Below are positions 1 through 14,655 of a stretch of DNA of 64,000 nucleotides, piece after piece. The position numbers and the translations under genes are program-made. The stretch's first letter is position 1, and every line of letters begins with the position of its first letter. The stretch is from Agriotes lineatus. Its lineage: Eukaryota; Arthropoda; Insecta; Coleoptera; Elateridae. The notes below the pieces were generated by a model. That model searched no databases. It had not been told where the DNA came from and was given only the letters and a program-made list of their open reading frames with translations. Where the stretch lies: NCBI GenBank assembly GCA_940337035.1, contig OW679200.1:19943090-20007089 (forward strand), written 5' to 3'.

Positions 1-3000
1 TAGTAACACTATTTCGGTGTCTGAGGGCGGCTGCTTAATGTCTTCAGAATGATACTAGAAGTATGTAACATATTACAATTAATAGACAGTAATTGCAGAA
101 TGCTAAAGACTGTACGAAAACAACTGTAAACTAACTTTAAATGCATCGGAATGGCACCTACTGTTTTAGAAGTAGAAAAAATGGCATGCTAAAGCCTGTA
201 AACGTACTTACGGATGATCTGAGACGTTTTTGGTATCATTTCGATAGTAGAAACGCTCTTAGATTTTTTTATTTTAGTAACACTATTTCGGTGTCTGAGC
301 GCGGCTGCTTAATGTCCTCAGAATGGTACTAGCAGTATGCAACATATTACAATTCATAGACAGTAATTGCAGAATGCTAGAGACTGTACGAAAACAACTG
401 TAAACTAACTTTAAATGCATCGGAATGGCACCTACTGTTTTAGAAGTAGAAAAAATGGCATGCTAAAGCCTGTAAACGTACTTACGGATGATCTGAGACG
501 TTTTTGGTATCATTTCGATAGTAGAAACGCTCTTAGATTTTTTTATTTTAGTAACACTATTTCGGTGTCTGAGCGCGGCTGCTTAATGTCCTCAGAATGG
601 TACTAGCAGTATGTAACATATGACAATTAATAGACAGTAATTGCAGAAAGCTAGAGACTGTACGAAAACAACTGTAAACTAACTTTAAATGCATCGGAAT
701 GGCACCTACTGTTTTAGAAGTAGAAAAAATGGCATGCTAAAGCCTGTAAACGTACTTACGGATGATCTGAGACGTTTTTGGTATCATTTCGATAGTAGAA
801 ACGCTCTTAGATTTTTTTATTTTAGTAACACTATTTCGGTGTCTGAGCGCGGCTGCTTAATGTCCTCAGAATGGTACTAGCAGTATGTAACATATTACAA
901 TTAATAGACAGTAACTGCAGAAAGCTAGAGACTGTACGAAAACAACTGTAAACTAACTTTAAATGCATCGGAATGGCACCTACTGTTTTAGAAGTAGAAA
1001 AAATGGCATGCTAAAGCCTGTAAACGTACTTACGGATGATCTGAGACGTTTTTGGTATCATTTCGATAGTAGAAACGCTCTTAGATTTTTTTATTTTAGT
1101 AACACTATTTCGGTGTCTGGGCGCGGCTGCTTAATGTCCTCAGAATGGTACTAGCAGTTATTAACATATTACAATTAATAGACAGTAATTGCAGAAAGCT
1201 AGAGACTGTACGAAAACAACTGTAAACTAACTTTGAATGCATCGGAATGGCACCTACTGTTTTAGAAGTAGACAAAATGGCATGCTAAAGCCTGTAAACG
1301 TACTTACGGATGATCTGAGACGTTTTTGGTATCATTTCGATAGTAGAAACGCTCTTAGATTTTTTTATTTTAGTAACACTATTTCGGTGTCTGAGGGCGG
1401 TTGCTTAATGTCCTCAGAATGGTACTAGCAGTATGCAACATATTACAATTAATAGACAGTAATTGCAGAATGCTAGAGACTGTACGAAAACAACTGTAAA
1501 CTAACTTTAAATGCATCGGAATGGCACCTACTGTTTTAGAAGTAGAAAAAATGGCATGCTAAAGCCTGTAAACGTACTTACGGATGATCTGAGACGTTTT
1601 TGGTATCATTTCGATAGTAGAAACGCTCTTAGATTTTTTTATTTTAGTAACACTATTTCGGTGTCTGAGCGCGGCTGCTTAATGTCCTCAGAATGGTACT
1701 AGCAGTATGTAACATATTACAATTAATAGACAGTAATTGCAGAAAGCTAGAGACTGTACGAAAACAACTGTAAACTAACTTTAAATGCATCGGAATGGCA
1801 CCTACTGTTTTAGAAGTAGAAAAAATGGCATGCTAAAGCCTGTAAACGTACTTACGGATAATCTGAGACGTTTTTGGTATCATTTCGATAGTAGAAACGC
1901 TCTTAGATTTTTTTATTTTAGTAACACTATTTCGGTGTCTGGGCGCGGCTGCTTAATGTCCTCAGAATGGTACTAGCAGTATGTAACATATTACAATTAA
2001 TAGACAGTAATTGCAGAAAGCTAGAGACTGTACGAAAACAACTGTAAACTAACTTTAAATGCATCGGAATGGCACCTACTGTTTTAGAAGTAGAAAAAAT
2101 GGCATGCTAAAGCCTGTAAACGTACTTACGGATGATCTGAGACGTTTTTGGTATCATTTCGATAGTAGAAACGCTCTTAGATTTTTTTATTTTAGTAACA
2201 CTATTTCGGTGTCTGGGCGCGGCTGCTTAATGTCCTCAGAATGGTACTAGCAGTATGTAACATATTACAATTAATAGACAGTAATTGCAGAAAGCTAGAG
2301 ACTGTACGAAAACAACTGTAAACTAACTTTGAATGCATCGGAATGGCACCTACTGTTTTAGAAGTAGACAAAATGGCATGCTAAAGCCTGTAAACGTACT
2401 TACGGATGATCTGAGACGTTTTTGGTATCATTTCGATAGTAGAAACGCTCTTAGATTTTTTTATTTTAGTAACACTATTTCGGTGTCTGAGGGCGGTTGC
2501 TTAATGTCCTCAGAATGGTACTAGCAGTATGCAACATATTACAATTAATAGACAGTAATTGCAGAATGCTAGAGACTGTACGAAAACAACTGTAAACTAA
2601 CTTTAAATGCATCGGAATGGCACCTACTGTTTTAGAAGTAGAAAAAATGGCATGCTAAAGCCTGTAAACGTACTTACGGATAATCTGAGACGTTTTTGGT
2701 ATCATTTCGATAGTAGAAACGCTCTTAGATTTTTTTATTTTAGTAACACTATTTCGGTGTCTGAGCGCGGCTGCTTAATGTCCTCAGAATGGTACTAGCA
2801 GTATGTAACATATTACAATTAATAGACAGTAATTGCAGAAAGCTAGAGACTGTACGAAAACAACTGTAAACTAACTTTAAATGCATCGGAATGGTACCTA
2901 CTGTTTTAGAAGTAGAAAAAATGGCATGCTAAAGCCTGTAAACGTACTTACGGATGATCTGAGACGTTTTTGGTATCATTTCGATAGTAGAAACGCTCTT

Positions 3001-6000
3001 AGATTTTTTTATTTTAGTAACACTATTTCGGTGTCTGAGCGCGGCTGCTTAATGTCCTCAGAATGGTACTACCAGTATGTAACATATTACAATTAATAGA
3101 CAGTAATTGCAGAAAGCTAGAGACTGTACGAAAACAACTGTAAACTAACTTTAAATGCATCGGAATGGCACCTACTGTTTTAGAAGTAGAAAAAATGGCA
3201 TGCTAAAGCCTGTAAACGTACTTACGGATGATCTGAGACGTTTTTGGTATCATTTCGATAGTAGAAACGCTCTTAGATTTTTTTATTTTAGTAACACTAT
3301 TTCGGTGTCTGAGCGCGGCTGCTTAATGTCCTCAGAATGGTACTAGCAGTATGTAACATATTACAATTAATAGACAGTAATTGCAGAAAGCTAGAGACTG
3401 TACGAAAACAACTGTAAACTAACTTTAAATGCATCGGAATGGCACCTACTGTTTTAGAAGTAGAAAAAATGGCATGCTAAAGCCTGTAAACGTACTTACG
3501 GATGATCTGAGACGTTTTTGGTATCATTTCGATAGTAGAAACGCTCTTAGATTTTTTTATTTTAGTAACACTATTTCGGTGTCTGAGCGCGGCTGCTTAA
3601 TGTCCTCAGAATGGTACTAGCAGTATGTAACATATTACAATTAATAGACAGTAATTGCAGAAAGCTAGAGACTGTACGAAAACAACTGTAAACTAACTTT
3701 AAATGCATCGGAATGGCACCTACTGTTTTAGAAGTAGAAAAAATGGCATGCTAAAGCCTGTAAACGTACTTACGGATGATCTGAGACGTTTTTGGTATCA
3801 TTTCGATAGTAGAAACGCTCTTAGATTTTTTTATTTTAGTAACACTATTTCGGTGTCTGAGCGCGGCTGCTTAATGTCCTCAGAATGGTACTAGCAGTAT
3901 GTAACATATTACAATTAATAGACAGTAATTGCAGAAAGCTAGAGACTGTACGAAAACAACTGTAAACTAACTTTAAATGCATCGGAATGGCACCTACTGT
4001 TTTAGAAGTAGAAAAAATGGCATGCTAAAGCCTGTAAACGTACTTACGGATGATCTGAGACGTTTTTGGTATCATTTCGATAGTAGAAACGCTCTTAGAT
4101 TTTTTTATTTTAGTAACACTATTTCGGTGTCTGAGGGCGGCTGCTTAATGTCCTCAGAATGGTACTAGCAGTATGCAACATATTACAATTAATAGACAGT
4201 AATTGCAGAATGCTAGAGACTGTACGAAAACAACTGTAAACTAACTTTAAATGCATCGGAATGGCACCTACTGTTTTAGAAGTAGAAAAAATGGCATGCT
4301 AAAGCCTGTAAACGTACTTACGGATGATCTGAGACGTTTTTGGTATCATTTCGATAGTAGAAACGCTCTTAGATTTTTTTATTTTAGTAACACTATTTCG
4401 GTGTCTGAGCGCGGCTGCTTAATGTCCTCAGAATGGTACTAGCAGTATGTAACATATTACAATTAATAGACAGTAATTGCAGAAAGCTAGAGACTGTACG
4501 AAAACAACTGTAAACTAACTTTAAATGCATCGGAATGGTACCTACTGTTTTAGAAGTAGAAAAAATGGCATGCTAAAGCCTGTAAACCTACTTACGGATG
4601 ATCTGAGACGTTTTTGGTATCATTTCGATAGTAGAAACGCTCTTAGATTTTTTTATTTTAGTAACACTATTTCGGTGTTTGGGCGCGGCTGCTTAATGTC
4701 CTCAGAATGGTACTAGCAGTATGTAACATATTACAATTAATAGACAGTAATTGCAGAAAGCTAGAGACTGTACGAAAACAACTGTAAACTAACTTTGAAT
4801 GCATCGGAATGGCACCTACTGTTTTAGAAGTAGACAAAATGGCATGCTAGAGCCTGTAAACGTACTTACGGATGATCTGAGACGTTTTTGGTATCATTTC
4901 GATAGTAGAAACGCTCTTAGATTTTTTTATTTTAGTAACACTATTTCGGTGTCTGAGCGCGGCTGCTTAATGTCCTCAGAATGGTACTAGCAGTATGTAA
5001 CATATTACAATTAATAGACAGTAATTGCAGAAAGCTAGAGACTGTACGAAAACAACTGTAAACTAACTTTAAATGCATCGGAATGGTACCTACTGTTTTA
5101 GAAGTAGAAAAAATGGCATGCTAAAGCCTGTAAACATACTTACGGATGATCTGAGACGTTTTTGGTATCATTTCGATAGTAGAAACGCTCTTAGATTTTT
5201 TTATTTTAGTAATACTATTTCGGTGTCTGAGCGCGGCTGCTTAATGTCCTCAGAATGGTACTAGCAGTATGTAACATATTACAACTAATAGACAGTAATT
5301 GCAGAAAGCTAGAGACTGTACGAAAACAACTGTAAACTAATTTTGAATGCATCGGAATGGCACCTACTGTTTTAGAAGTAGACAAAATGGCATGCTAAAG
5401 CCTGTAAACGTACTTACGGATGATCTGAGACGTTTTTGGTATCATTTCGATAGTAGAAACGCTCTTAGATTTTTTTATTTTAGTAACACTATTTCGGTGT
5501 CTGAGCGCGGCTGCTTAATGTCCTCAGAATGGTACTAGCAGTATGTAACATATTACAATTAATAGACAGTAATTGCAGAAAGCTAGAGACTGTACGAAAA
5601 CAACTGTAAACTAACTTTGAATGCATCGGAATGGCACCTACTGTTTTAGAAGTAGACAAAATGGCATGCTAAAGCCTGTAAACGTACTTACGGATGATCT
5701 GAGACGTTTTTGGTATCATTTCGATAGTAGAAACGCTCTTAGATTTTTTTATTTTAGTAACACTATTTCGGTGTCTGAGGGCGGCTGCTTAATGTCCTCA
5801 GAATGGTACTAGCAGTATGTAACATATTACAATTAATAGACAGTAATTGCAGAATGCTAGAGACTGTACGAAAACAACTGTAAACTAACTTTAAATGCAT
5901 CGGAATGGCACCTACTGTTTTAGAAGTAGAAAAAATGGCATGCTAAAGCCTGTAAACGTACTTACGGATGATCTGAGACGTTTTTGGTATCATTTCGATA

Positions 6001-7538
6001 GTAGAAACGCTCTTAGATTTTTTTATTTTAGTAACACTATTTCGGTGTCTGAGCGCGGCTGCTTAATGTCCTCAGAATGGTACTAGCAGTATGTAACATA
6101 TTACAATTAATAGACAGTAATTGCAGAAAGCTAGAGACTGTACGAAAACAACTGTAAACTAACTTTAAATGCATCGGAATGGTACCTACTGTTTTAGAAG
6201 TAGAAAAAATGGCATGCTAAAGCCTGTAAACGTACTTACGGATGATCTGAGACGTTTTTGGTATCATTTCGATAGTAGAAACGCTCTTAGATTTTTTTAT
6301 TTTAGTAACACTATTTCGGTGTCTGGGCGCGGCTGCTTAATGTCCTCAGAATGGTACTAGCAGTATGTAACATATTACAATTAATAGACAGTAATTTCAG
6401 AATGCTAGAGACTGTACGAAAACAACTGTAAACTAACTTTAAATGCATCGGAATGGCACCTACTGTTTTAGAAGTAGAAAAAATGGCATGCTAAAGCCTG
6501 TAAACGTACTTACGGATGATCTGAGACGTTTTTGGTATCATTTCGATAGTAGAAACGCTCTTAGATTTTTTTATTTTAGTAACACTATTTCGGTGTCTGA
6601 GCGCGGCTGCTTAATGTCCTCAGAATGGTACTAGCAGTATGTAACATATTACAATTAATAGACAGTAATTGCAGAAAGCTAGAGACTGTACGAAAACAAC
6701 TGTAAACTAACTTTAAATGCATCGGAATGGTACCTACTGTTTTAGAAGTAGAAAAAATGGCATGCTAAAGCCTGTAAACGTACTTACGGATGATCTGAGA
6801 CGTTTTTGGTATCATTTCGATAGTAGAAACGCTCTTAGATTTTTTTATTTTAGTAACACTATTTCGGTGTCTGGGCGCGGCTGCTTAATGTCCTCAGAAT
6901 GGTACTAGCAGTATGTAACATATTACAATTAATAGACAGTAATTGCAGAAAGCTAGAGACTGTACGAAAACAATTGTAAACTAACTTTGAATGCATCGGA
7001 ATGGCACCTACTGTTTTAGAAGTAGAAAAAATGGCATGCTAAAGCCTGTAAACGTACTTACGGATGATCTGAGACGTTTTTGGTATCATTTCAATAGTAG
7101 AAACGCTCTTAGATTTTTTTATTTTAGTAACACTATTTCGGTGTCTGGGCGCGGCTGCTTAATGTCCTCAGAATGGTACTAGCAGTATGTAACATATTAC
7201 AATTAATAGACAGTAATTGCAGAAAGCTAGAGACTGTACGAAAACAACTGTAAACTAACTTTGAATGCATCGGAATGGCACCTACTGTTTTAGAAGTAGA
7301 AAAAATGGCATGCTAGAGCCTGTAAACGTACTTACGGATGATCTGAGACGTTTTTGGTATCATTTCGATAGTAGAAACGCTCTTAGATTTTTTTATTTTA
7401 GTAACACTATTTCGGTGTCTGAGGGCGGCTGCTTAATGTCCTCAGAATGGTACTAGCAGTATGCAACATATTACAATTAATAGACAGTAATTGCAGAATG
7501 CTAGAGACTGTACGAAAACAACTGTAAACTAACTTTGA

Positions 7539-10500
7539 ATGCATCGGAATGGTACCTACTGTTTTAGAAGTAGAAAAAATGGCATGCTAAAGCCTGTAAA
7601 CGTACTTACGGATGATCTGAGACGTTTTTGGTATCATTTCGATAGTAGAAACGCTCTTAGATTTTTTTATTTTAGTAACACTATTTCGGTGTCTGGGCGC
7701 GGCTGCTTAATGTCCTCAGAATGGTACTAGCAGTATGTAACATATTACAATTAATAGACAGTAATTGCAGAAAGCTAGAGACTGTACGAAAACAACTGTA
7801 AACTAACTTTGAATGCATCGGAATGGCACCTACTGTTTTAGAAGTAGAAAAAATGGCATGCTAAAGCCTGTAAACGTACTTACGGATGATCTGAGACGTT
7901 TTTGGTATCATTTCGATAGTAGAAACGCTCTTAGATTTTTTTATTTTAGTAACACTATTTCGGTGTCTGGGCGCGGCTGCTTAATGTCCTCAGAATGGTA
8001 CTAGCAGTATGTAACATATTACAATTAATAGACAGTAATTGCAGAAAGCTAGAGACTGTACGAAAACAACTGTAAACTAACTTTGAATGCATCGGAATGG
8101 CACCTACTGTTTTAGAAGTAGAAAAAATGGCATGCTAGAGCCTGTAAACGTACTTACGGATGATCTGAGACGTTTTTGGTATCATTTCGATAGTAGAAAC
8201 GCTCTTAGATTTTTTTATTTTAGTAACACTATTTCGGTGTCTGAGGGCGGCTGCTTAATGTCCTCAGAATGGTACTAGCAGTATGCAACATATTACAATT
8301 AATAGACAGTAATTGCAGAATGCTAGAGACTGTACGAAAACAACTGTAAACTAACTTTAAATGCATCGGAATGGCACCTACTGTTTTAGAAGTAGAAAAA
8401 ATGGCATGCTAAAGCCTGTAAACGTACTTACGGATGATCTGAGACGTTTTTGGTATCATTTCGATAGTAGAAACGCTCTTAGATTTTTTTATTTTAGTAA
8501 CACTATTTCGGTGTCTGAGCGCGGCTGCTTAATGTCCTCAGAATGGTACTAGCAGTATGTAACATATTACAATTAATAGACAGTAATTGCAGAAAGCTAG
8601 AGACTGTACGAAAACAACTGTAAACTAACTTTAAATGCATCGGAATGGTACCTACTGTTTTAGAAGTAGAAAAAATGGCATGCTAAAGCCTGTAAACGTA
8701 CTTACGGATGATCTGAGACGTTTTTGGTATCATTTCGATAGTAGAAACGCTCTTAGATTTTTTTATTTTAGTAACACTATTTCGGTGTCTGAGCGCGGCT
8801 GCTTAATGTCCTCAGAATGGTACTAGCAGTATGTAACATATTACAACTAATAGACAGTAATTGCAGAAAGCTAGAGACTGTACGAAAACAACTGTAAACT
8901 AATTTTGAATGCATCGGAATGGCACCTACTGTTTTAGAAGTAGACAAAATGGCATGCTAAAGCCTGTAAACGTACTTACGGATGATCTGAGACGTTTTTG
9001 GTATCATTTCGATAGTAGAAACGCTCTTAGATTTTTTATTTTAGTAACACTATTTCGGTGTCTGGGCGCGGCTGCTTAATGTCCTCAGAATGGTACTAGC
9101 AGTATGTAACATATTACAATTAATAGACAGTAATTGCAGAAAGCTAGAGACTGTACGAAAACAACTGTAAACTAACTTTGAATGCATCGGAATGGTACCT
9201 ACTGTTTTAGAAGTAGAAAAAATGGCATGCTAAAGCCTGTAAACGTACTTACGGATGATCTGAGACGTTTTTGGTATCATTTCGATAGTAGAAACGCTCT
9301 TAGATTTTTTTATTTTAGTAACACTATTTCGGTGTCTGGGCGCGGCTGCTTAATGTCCTCAGAATGGTACTAGCAGTATGTAACATATTACAATTAATAG
9401 ACAGTAATTGCAGAAAGCTAGAGACTGTACGAAAACAACTGTAAACTAACTTTGAATGCATCGGAATGGCACCTACTGTTTTAGAAGTAGAAAAAATGGC
9501 ATGCTAAAGCCTGTAAACGTACTTACGGATGATCTGAGACGTTTTTGGTATCATTTCGATAGTAGAAACGCTCTTAGATTTTTTTATTTTAGTAACACTA
9601 TTTCGGTGTCTGGGCGCGGCTGCTTAATGTCCTCAGAATGGTACTAGCAGTATGTAACATATTACAATTAATAGACAGTAATTGCAGAAAGCTAGAGACT
9701 GTACGAAAACAACTGTAAACTAACTTTGAATGCATCGGAATGGCACCTACTGTTTTAGAAGTAGAAAAAATGGCATGCTAGAGCCTGTAAAGGTACTTAC
9801 GGATGATCTGAGACGTTTTTGGTATCATTTCGATAGTAGAAACGCTCTTAGATTTTTTTATTTTAGTAACACTATTTCGGTGTCTGAGGGCGGCTGCTTA
9901 ATGTCCTCAGAATGGTACTAGCAGTATGCAACATATTACAATTAATAGACAGTAATTGCAGAATGCTAGAGACTGTACGAAAACAACTGTAAACTAACTT
10001 TAAATGCATCGGAATGGCACCTACTGTTTTAGAAGTAGAAAAAATGGCATGCTAAAGCCTGTAAACGTACTTACGGATGATCTGAGACGTTTTTGGTATC
10101 ATTTCGATAGTAGAAACGCTCTTAGATTTTTTTATTTTAGTAACACTATTTCGGTGTCTGAGCGCGGCTGCTTAATGTCCTCAGAATGGTACTAGCAGTA
10201 TGTAACATATTACAATTAATAGACAGTAATTGCAGAAAGCTAGAGACTGTACGAAAACAACTGTAAACTAACTTTAAATGCATCGGAATGGTACCTACTG
10301 TTTTAGAAGTAGAAAAAATGGCATGCTAAAGCCTGTAAACGTACTTACGGATGATCTGAGACGTTTTTGGTATCATTTCGATAGTAGAAACGCTCTTAGA
10401 TTTTTTTATTTTAGTAACACTATTTCGGTGTCTGAGCGCGGCTGCTTAATGTCCTCAGAATGGTACTAGCAGTATGTAACATATTACAACTAATAGACAG

Positions 10501-10825
10501 TAATTGCAGAAAGCTAGAGACTGTACGAACACAACTGTAAACTAATTTTGAATGCATCGGAATGGCACCTACTGTTTTAGAAGTAGACAAAATGGCATGC
10601 TAAAGCCTGTAAACGTACTTACGGATGATCTGAGACGTTTTTGGTATCATTTCGATAGTAGAAACGCTCTTAGATTTTTTTATTTTAGTAACACTATTTC
10701 GGTGTCTGAGCGCGGCTGCTTAATGTCCTCAGAATGGTACTAGCAGTATGTAACATATTACAATTAATAGACAGTAATTGCAGAAAGCTAGAGACTGTAC
10801 GAAAACAACTGTAAACTAACTTTGA
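7539..10825 (+). repeat. 6-monomer higher-order repeat, two units
   Basis: Monomers starting at 7539, 7813, 8087, 8361, 8635 and 8909 match in order those at 9182, 9456, 9730, 10004, 10278 and 10552. The unit is 1643 bp (six monomers minus one base). Shared markers include GGTACC units (C15T) in positions 1 and 5, an A52G unit with the GAGGGCGG variant in position 3, and A37C with C269T in position 6. The first three monomers also match 6717, 6991 and 7265, so a 3-monomer (822-bp) copying step is nested in the history. The copies are not identical: 8909 has the G158 form and 10552 the A158 form. Confidence 0.75.
8909..9181 (+). repeat. 273-bp monomer with T7 to T6 deletion
   Basis: The T7 run at offsets 124-130 is T6 here, making this unit 273 bp. 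It is one of only four length variants among 224 complete monomers. It breaks the monomer's 63-codon frame. Confidence 0.85.
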
Positions 10826-11373
10826 ATGCATCGGAATGGCACCTACTGTTTTAGAAGTAGACAAAATGGCATGCTAGAGCCTGTAAACGTACTTACGCAT
10901 GATCTGAGACGTTTTTGGTATCATTTCGATAGTAGAAACGCTCTTAGATTTTTTTATTTTAGTAACACTATTTCGGTGTCTGAGGGCGGCTGCTTAATGT
11001 CCTCAGAATGGTACTAGCAGTATGTAACATATTACAATTAATAGACAGTAATTGCAGAAAGCTAGAGACTGTACGAAAACAACTGTAAACTAACTTTAAA
11101 TGCATCGGAATGGCACCTACTGTTTTAGAAGTAGAAAAAATGGCATGCTAAAGCCTGTAAACGTACTTACGGATGATCTGAGACGTTTTTGGTATCATTT
11201 CGATAGTAGAAACGCTCTTAGATTTTTTTATTTTAGTAACACTATTTCGGTGTCTGAGCGCGGCTGCTTAATGTCCTCAGAATGGTACTAGCAGTATGTA
11301 ACATATTACAATTAATAGACAGTAATTGCAGAATGCTAGAGACTGTACGAAGACAACTGTAAACTAACTTTAA

Positions 11374-11641
11374 ATGCATCGGAATGGCACCTACTGTTTT
11401 AGAAGTAGAAAAAATGGCATGCTAAAGCCTGTAAACGTACTTACGGATGATCTGAGACGTTTTTGGTATCATTTCGATACTAGAAACGCTCTTAGATTTT
11501 TTTATTTTAGTAACACTATTTCGGTGTCTGAGCGCGGCTGCTTAATGTCCTCAGAATGGTACTAGCAGTATGTAACATATTAATAGACAGTAATTGCAGA
11601 AAGCTAGAGACTGTACGAAAACAACTGTAAACTAACTTTAA
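11374..11641 (+). repeat. 268-bp monomer with 6-bp deletion
   Basis: The unit lacks ACAATT (offsets 209-214) near 11581. The lost bases lie between short ATT repeats, as expected for replication slippage, and the loss removes one arm of the CAATTA/TAATTG inverted repeat. Confidence 0.85.
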
Positions 11642-12189
11642 ATGCATCGGAATGGTACCTACTGTTTTAGAAGTAGAAAAAATGGCATGCTAAAGCCTGT
11701 AAACGTACTTACGGATGATCTGAGACGTTTTTGGTATCATTTCGATACTAGAAACGCTCTTAGATTTTTTTATTTTAGTAACACTATTTCGGTGTCTGAG
11801 GGCGGCTGCTTAATGTCCTCAGAATGGTACTAGCAGTATGCAACATATTACAATTAATAGACAGTAATTGCAGAATGCTAGAGACTGTACGAAAACAACT
11901 GTAAACTAACTTTAAATGCATCGGAATGGCACCTACTGTTTTAGAAGTAGAAAAAATGGCATGCTAAAGCCTGTAAACGTACTTACGGATGATCTGAGAC
12001 GTTTTTGGTATCATTTCGATAGTAGAAACGCTCTTAGATTTTTTTATTTTAGTAACACTATTTCGGTGTCTGAGCGCGGCTGCTTAATGTCCTCAGAATG
12101 GTACTAGCAGTATGTAACATATTACAATTAATAGACAGTAATTGCAGAAAGCTAGAGACTGTACGAAAACAACTGTAAACTAACTTTAA

Positions 12190-12737
12190 ATGCATCGGAA
12201 TGGTACCTACTGTTTTAGAAGTAGAAAAAATGGCATGCTAAAGCCTGTAAACGTACTTACGGATGATCTGAGACGTTTTTGTATCATTTCGATAGTAGAA
12301 ACGCTCTTAGATTTTTTTATTTTAGTAACACTATTTCGGTGTCTGAGCGCGGCTGCTTAATGTCCTCAGAATGGTACTAGCAGTATGTAACATATTACAA
12401 TTAATAGACAGTAATTGCAGAAAGCTAGAGACTGTACGAAAACAACTGTAAACTAATTTTGAATGCATCGCAATGGCACCTACTGTTTTAGAAGTAGAAA
12501 AAATGGCATGCTAAAGCCTGTAAACGTACTTACGGATGATCTGAGACGTTTTTGGTATCATTTCGATAGTAGAAACGCTCTTAGATTTTTTTTATTTTAG
12601 TAACACTATTTCGGTGTCTGGGCGCGGCTGCTTAATGTCCTCAGAATGGTACTAGCAGTATGTAACATATTACAATTAATAGACAGTAATTGCAGAAAGC
12701 TAGAGACTGTACGAAAACAACTGTAAACTAACTTTGA
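12190..12737 (+). repeat. Two adjacent length-variant monomers (273 and 275 bp)
   Basis: The first unit lost one G after its T5 run (near 12281). The next has T8 instead of T7 (near 12586-12593). The two changes cancel, so array phase is restored at 12738. Both abolish the 63-codon frame in their units. Confidence 0.85.
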
Positions 12738-14655
12738 ATGCATCGGAATGGCACCTACTGTTTTAGAAGTAGACAAAATGGCATGCTAGAGCCTGTAAAC
12801 GTACTTACGGATGATCTGAGACGTTTTTGGTATCATTTCGATAGTAGAAACGCTCTTAGATTTTTTTATTTTAGTAACACTATTTCGGTGTCTGAGGGCG
12901 GCTGCTTAATGTCCTCAGAATGGTACTAGCAGTATGCAACATATTACAATTAATAGACAGTTATTGCAGAATCCTAGAGACTGTACGAAAACAACTGTAA
13001 ACTAACTTTAAATGCATCGGAATGGCACCTACTGTTTTAGAAGTAGAAAAAATGGCATGCTAAAGCCTGTAAACGTACTTACGGATGATCTGAGACGTTT
13101 TTGGTATCATTTCGATAGTAGAAACGCTCTTAGATTTTTTTATTTTAGTAACACTATTTCGGTGTCTGAGCGCGGCTGCTTAATGTCCTCAGAATGGTAC
13201 TAGCAGTATGTAACATATTACAATTAATAGACAGTAATTGCAGAAAGCTAGAGACTGTACGAAAACAACTGTAAACTAACTTTAAATGCATCGGAATGGC
13301 ACCTACTGTTTTAGAAGTAGAAAAAATGGCATGCTAAAGCCTGTAAACGTACTTACGGATGATCTGAGACGTTTTTGGTATCATTTCGATAGTAGAAACG
13401 CTCTTAGATTTTTTTATTTTAGTAACACTATTTCGGTGTCTGAGCGCGGCTGCTTAATGTCCTCAGAATGGTACTAGCAGTATGTAACATATTACAATTA
13501 ATAGACAGTAATTGATGAAAGCTAGAGACTGTACGAAAACAACTGTAAACTAATTTTGAATGCATCGGAATGGCACCTACTGTTTTAGAAGTAGACAAAA
13601 TGGCATGCTAAAGCCTGTAAACGTACTTACGGATGATCTGAGACGTTTTTGGTATCATTTCGATAGTAGAAACGCTCTTAGATTTTTTTATTTTAGTAAC
13701 ACTATTTCGGTGTCTGGGCGCGGCTGCTTAATGTCCTCAGAATGGTACTAGCAGTATGTAACATATTACAATTAATAGACAGTAATTGCAGAAAGCTAGA
13801 GACTGTACGAAAACAACTCTAAACTAACTTTGAATGCATCGGAATGGCACCTACTGTTTTAGAAGTAGACAAAATGGCATGCTAGAGCCTGTAAACGTAC
13901 TTACGGATGATCTGAGACGTTTTTGGTATCATTTCGATAGTAGAAACGCTCTTAGATTTTTTTATTTTAGTAACACTATTTCGGTGTCTGAGGGCGGCTG
14001 CTTAATGTCCTCAAAATGGTACTAGCAGTATGCAACATATTACAATTAATAGACAGTAATTGCAGAATGCTAGAGACTGTACGAAAACAACTGTAAACTA
14101 ACTTTAAATGCATCGGAATGGCACCTACTGTTTTAGAAGTAGAAAAAATGGCATGCTAAAGCCTGTAAACGTACTTACGGATGATCTGAGACGTTTTTGG
14201 TATCATTTCGATAGTAGAAACGCTCTTAGATTTTTTTATTTTAGTAACACTATTTCGGTGTCTGAGCGCGGCTGCTTAATGTCCTCAGAATGGTACTAGC
14301 AGTATGTAACATATTACAATTAATAGACAGTAATTGCAGAAAGCTAGAGACTGTACGAAAACAACTGTAAACTAACTTTGAATGCATCGGAATGGCACCT
14401 ACTGTTTTAGAAGTAGACAAAATGGCATGCTAGAGCCTGTAAACGTACTTACGGATGATCTGAGACGTTTTTGGTATCATTTCGATAGTAGAAACGCTCT
14501 TAGATTTTTTTATTTTAGTAACACTATTTCGGTGTCTGGGCGCGGCTGCTTAATGTCCTCAGAATGGTACTAGCAGTATGTAACATATTACAATTAATAG
14601 ACAGTAATTGCAGAAAGCTAGAGACTGTACGAAAACAACTGTAAACTAACTTTAA

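Noticed and set aside
239..256. CENP-B-box-like segment (TTTCGATAGTAGAAACG)
   Set aside because: It has TTCG and a downstream ACG, but the spacing is three bases too long and the CGGG core is missing, so it does not fit the known box.
141..332. 63-codon open frame present in nearly every monomer
   Set aside because: It is the same satellite unit repeated. Most recurrent variants change amino acids, several subfamilies have fixed stops or frameshifts, and no start context or domain is recognisable. Repetition alone explains its persistence.
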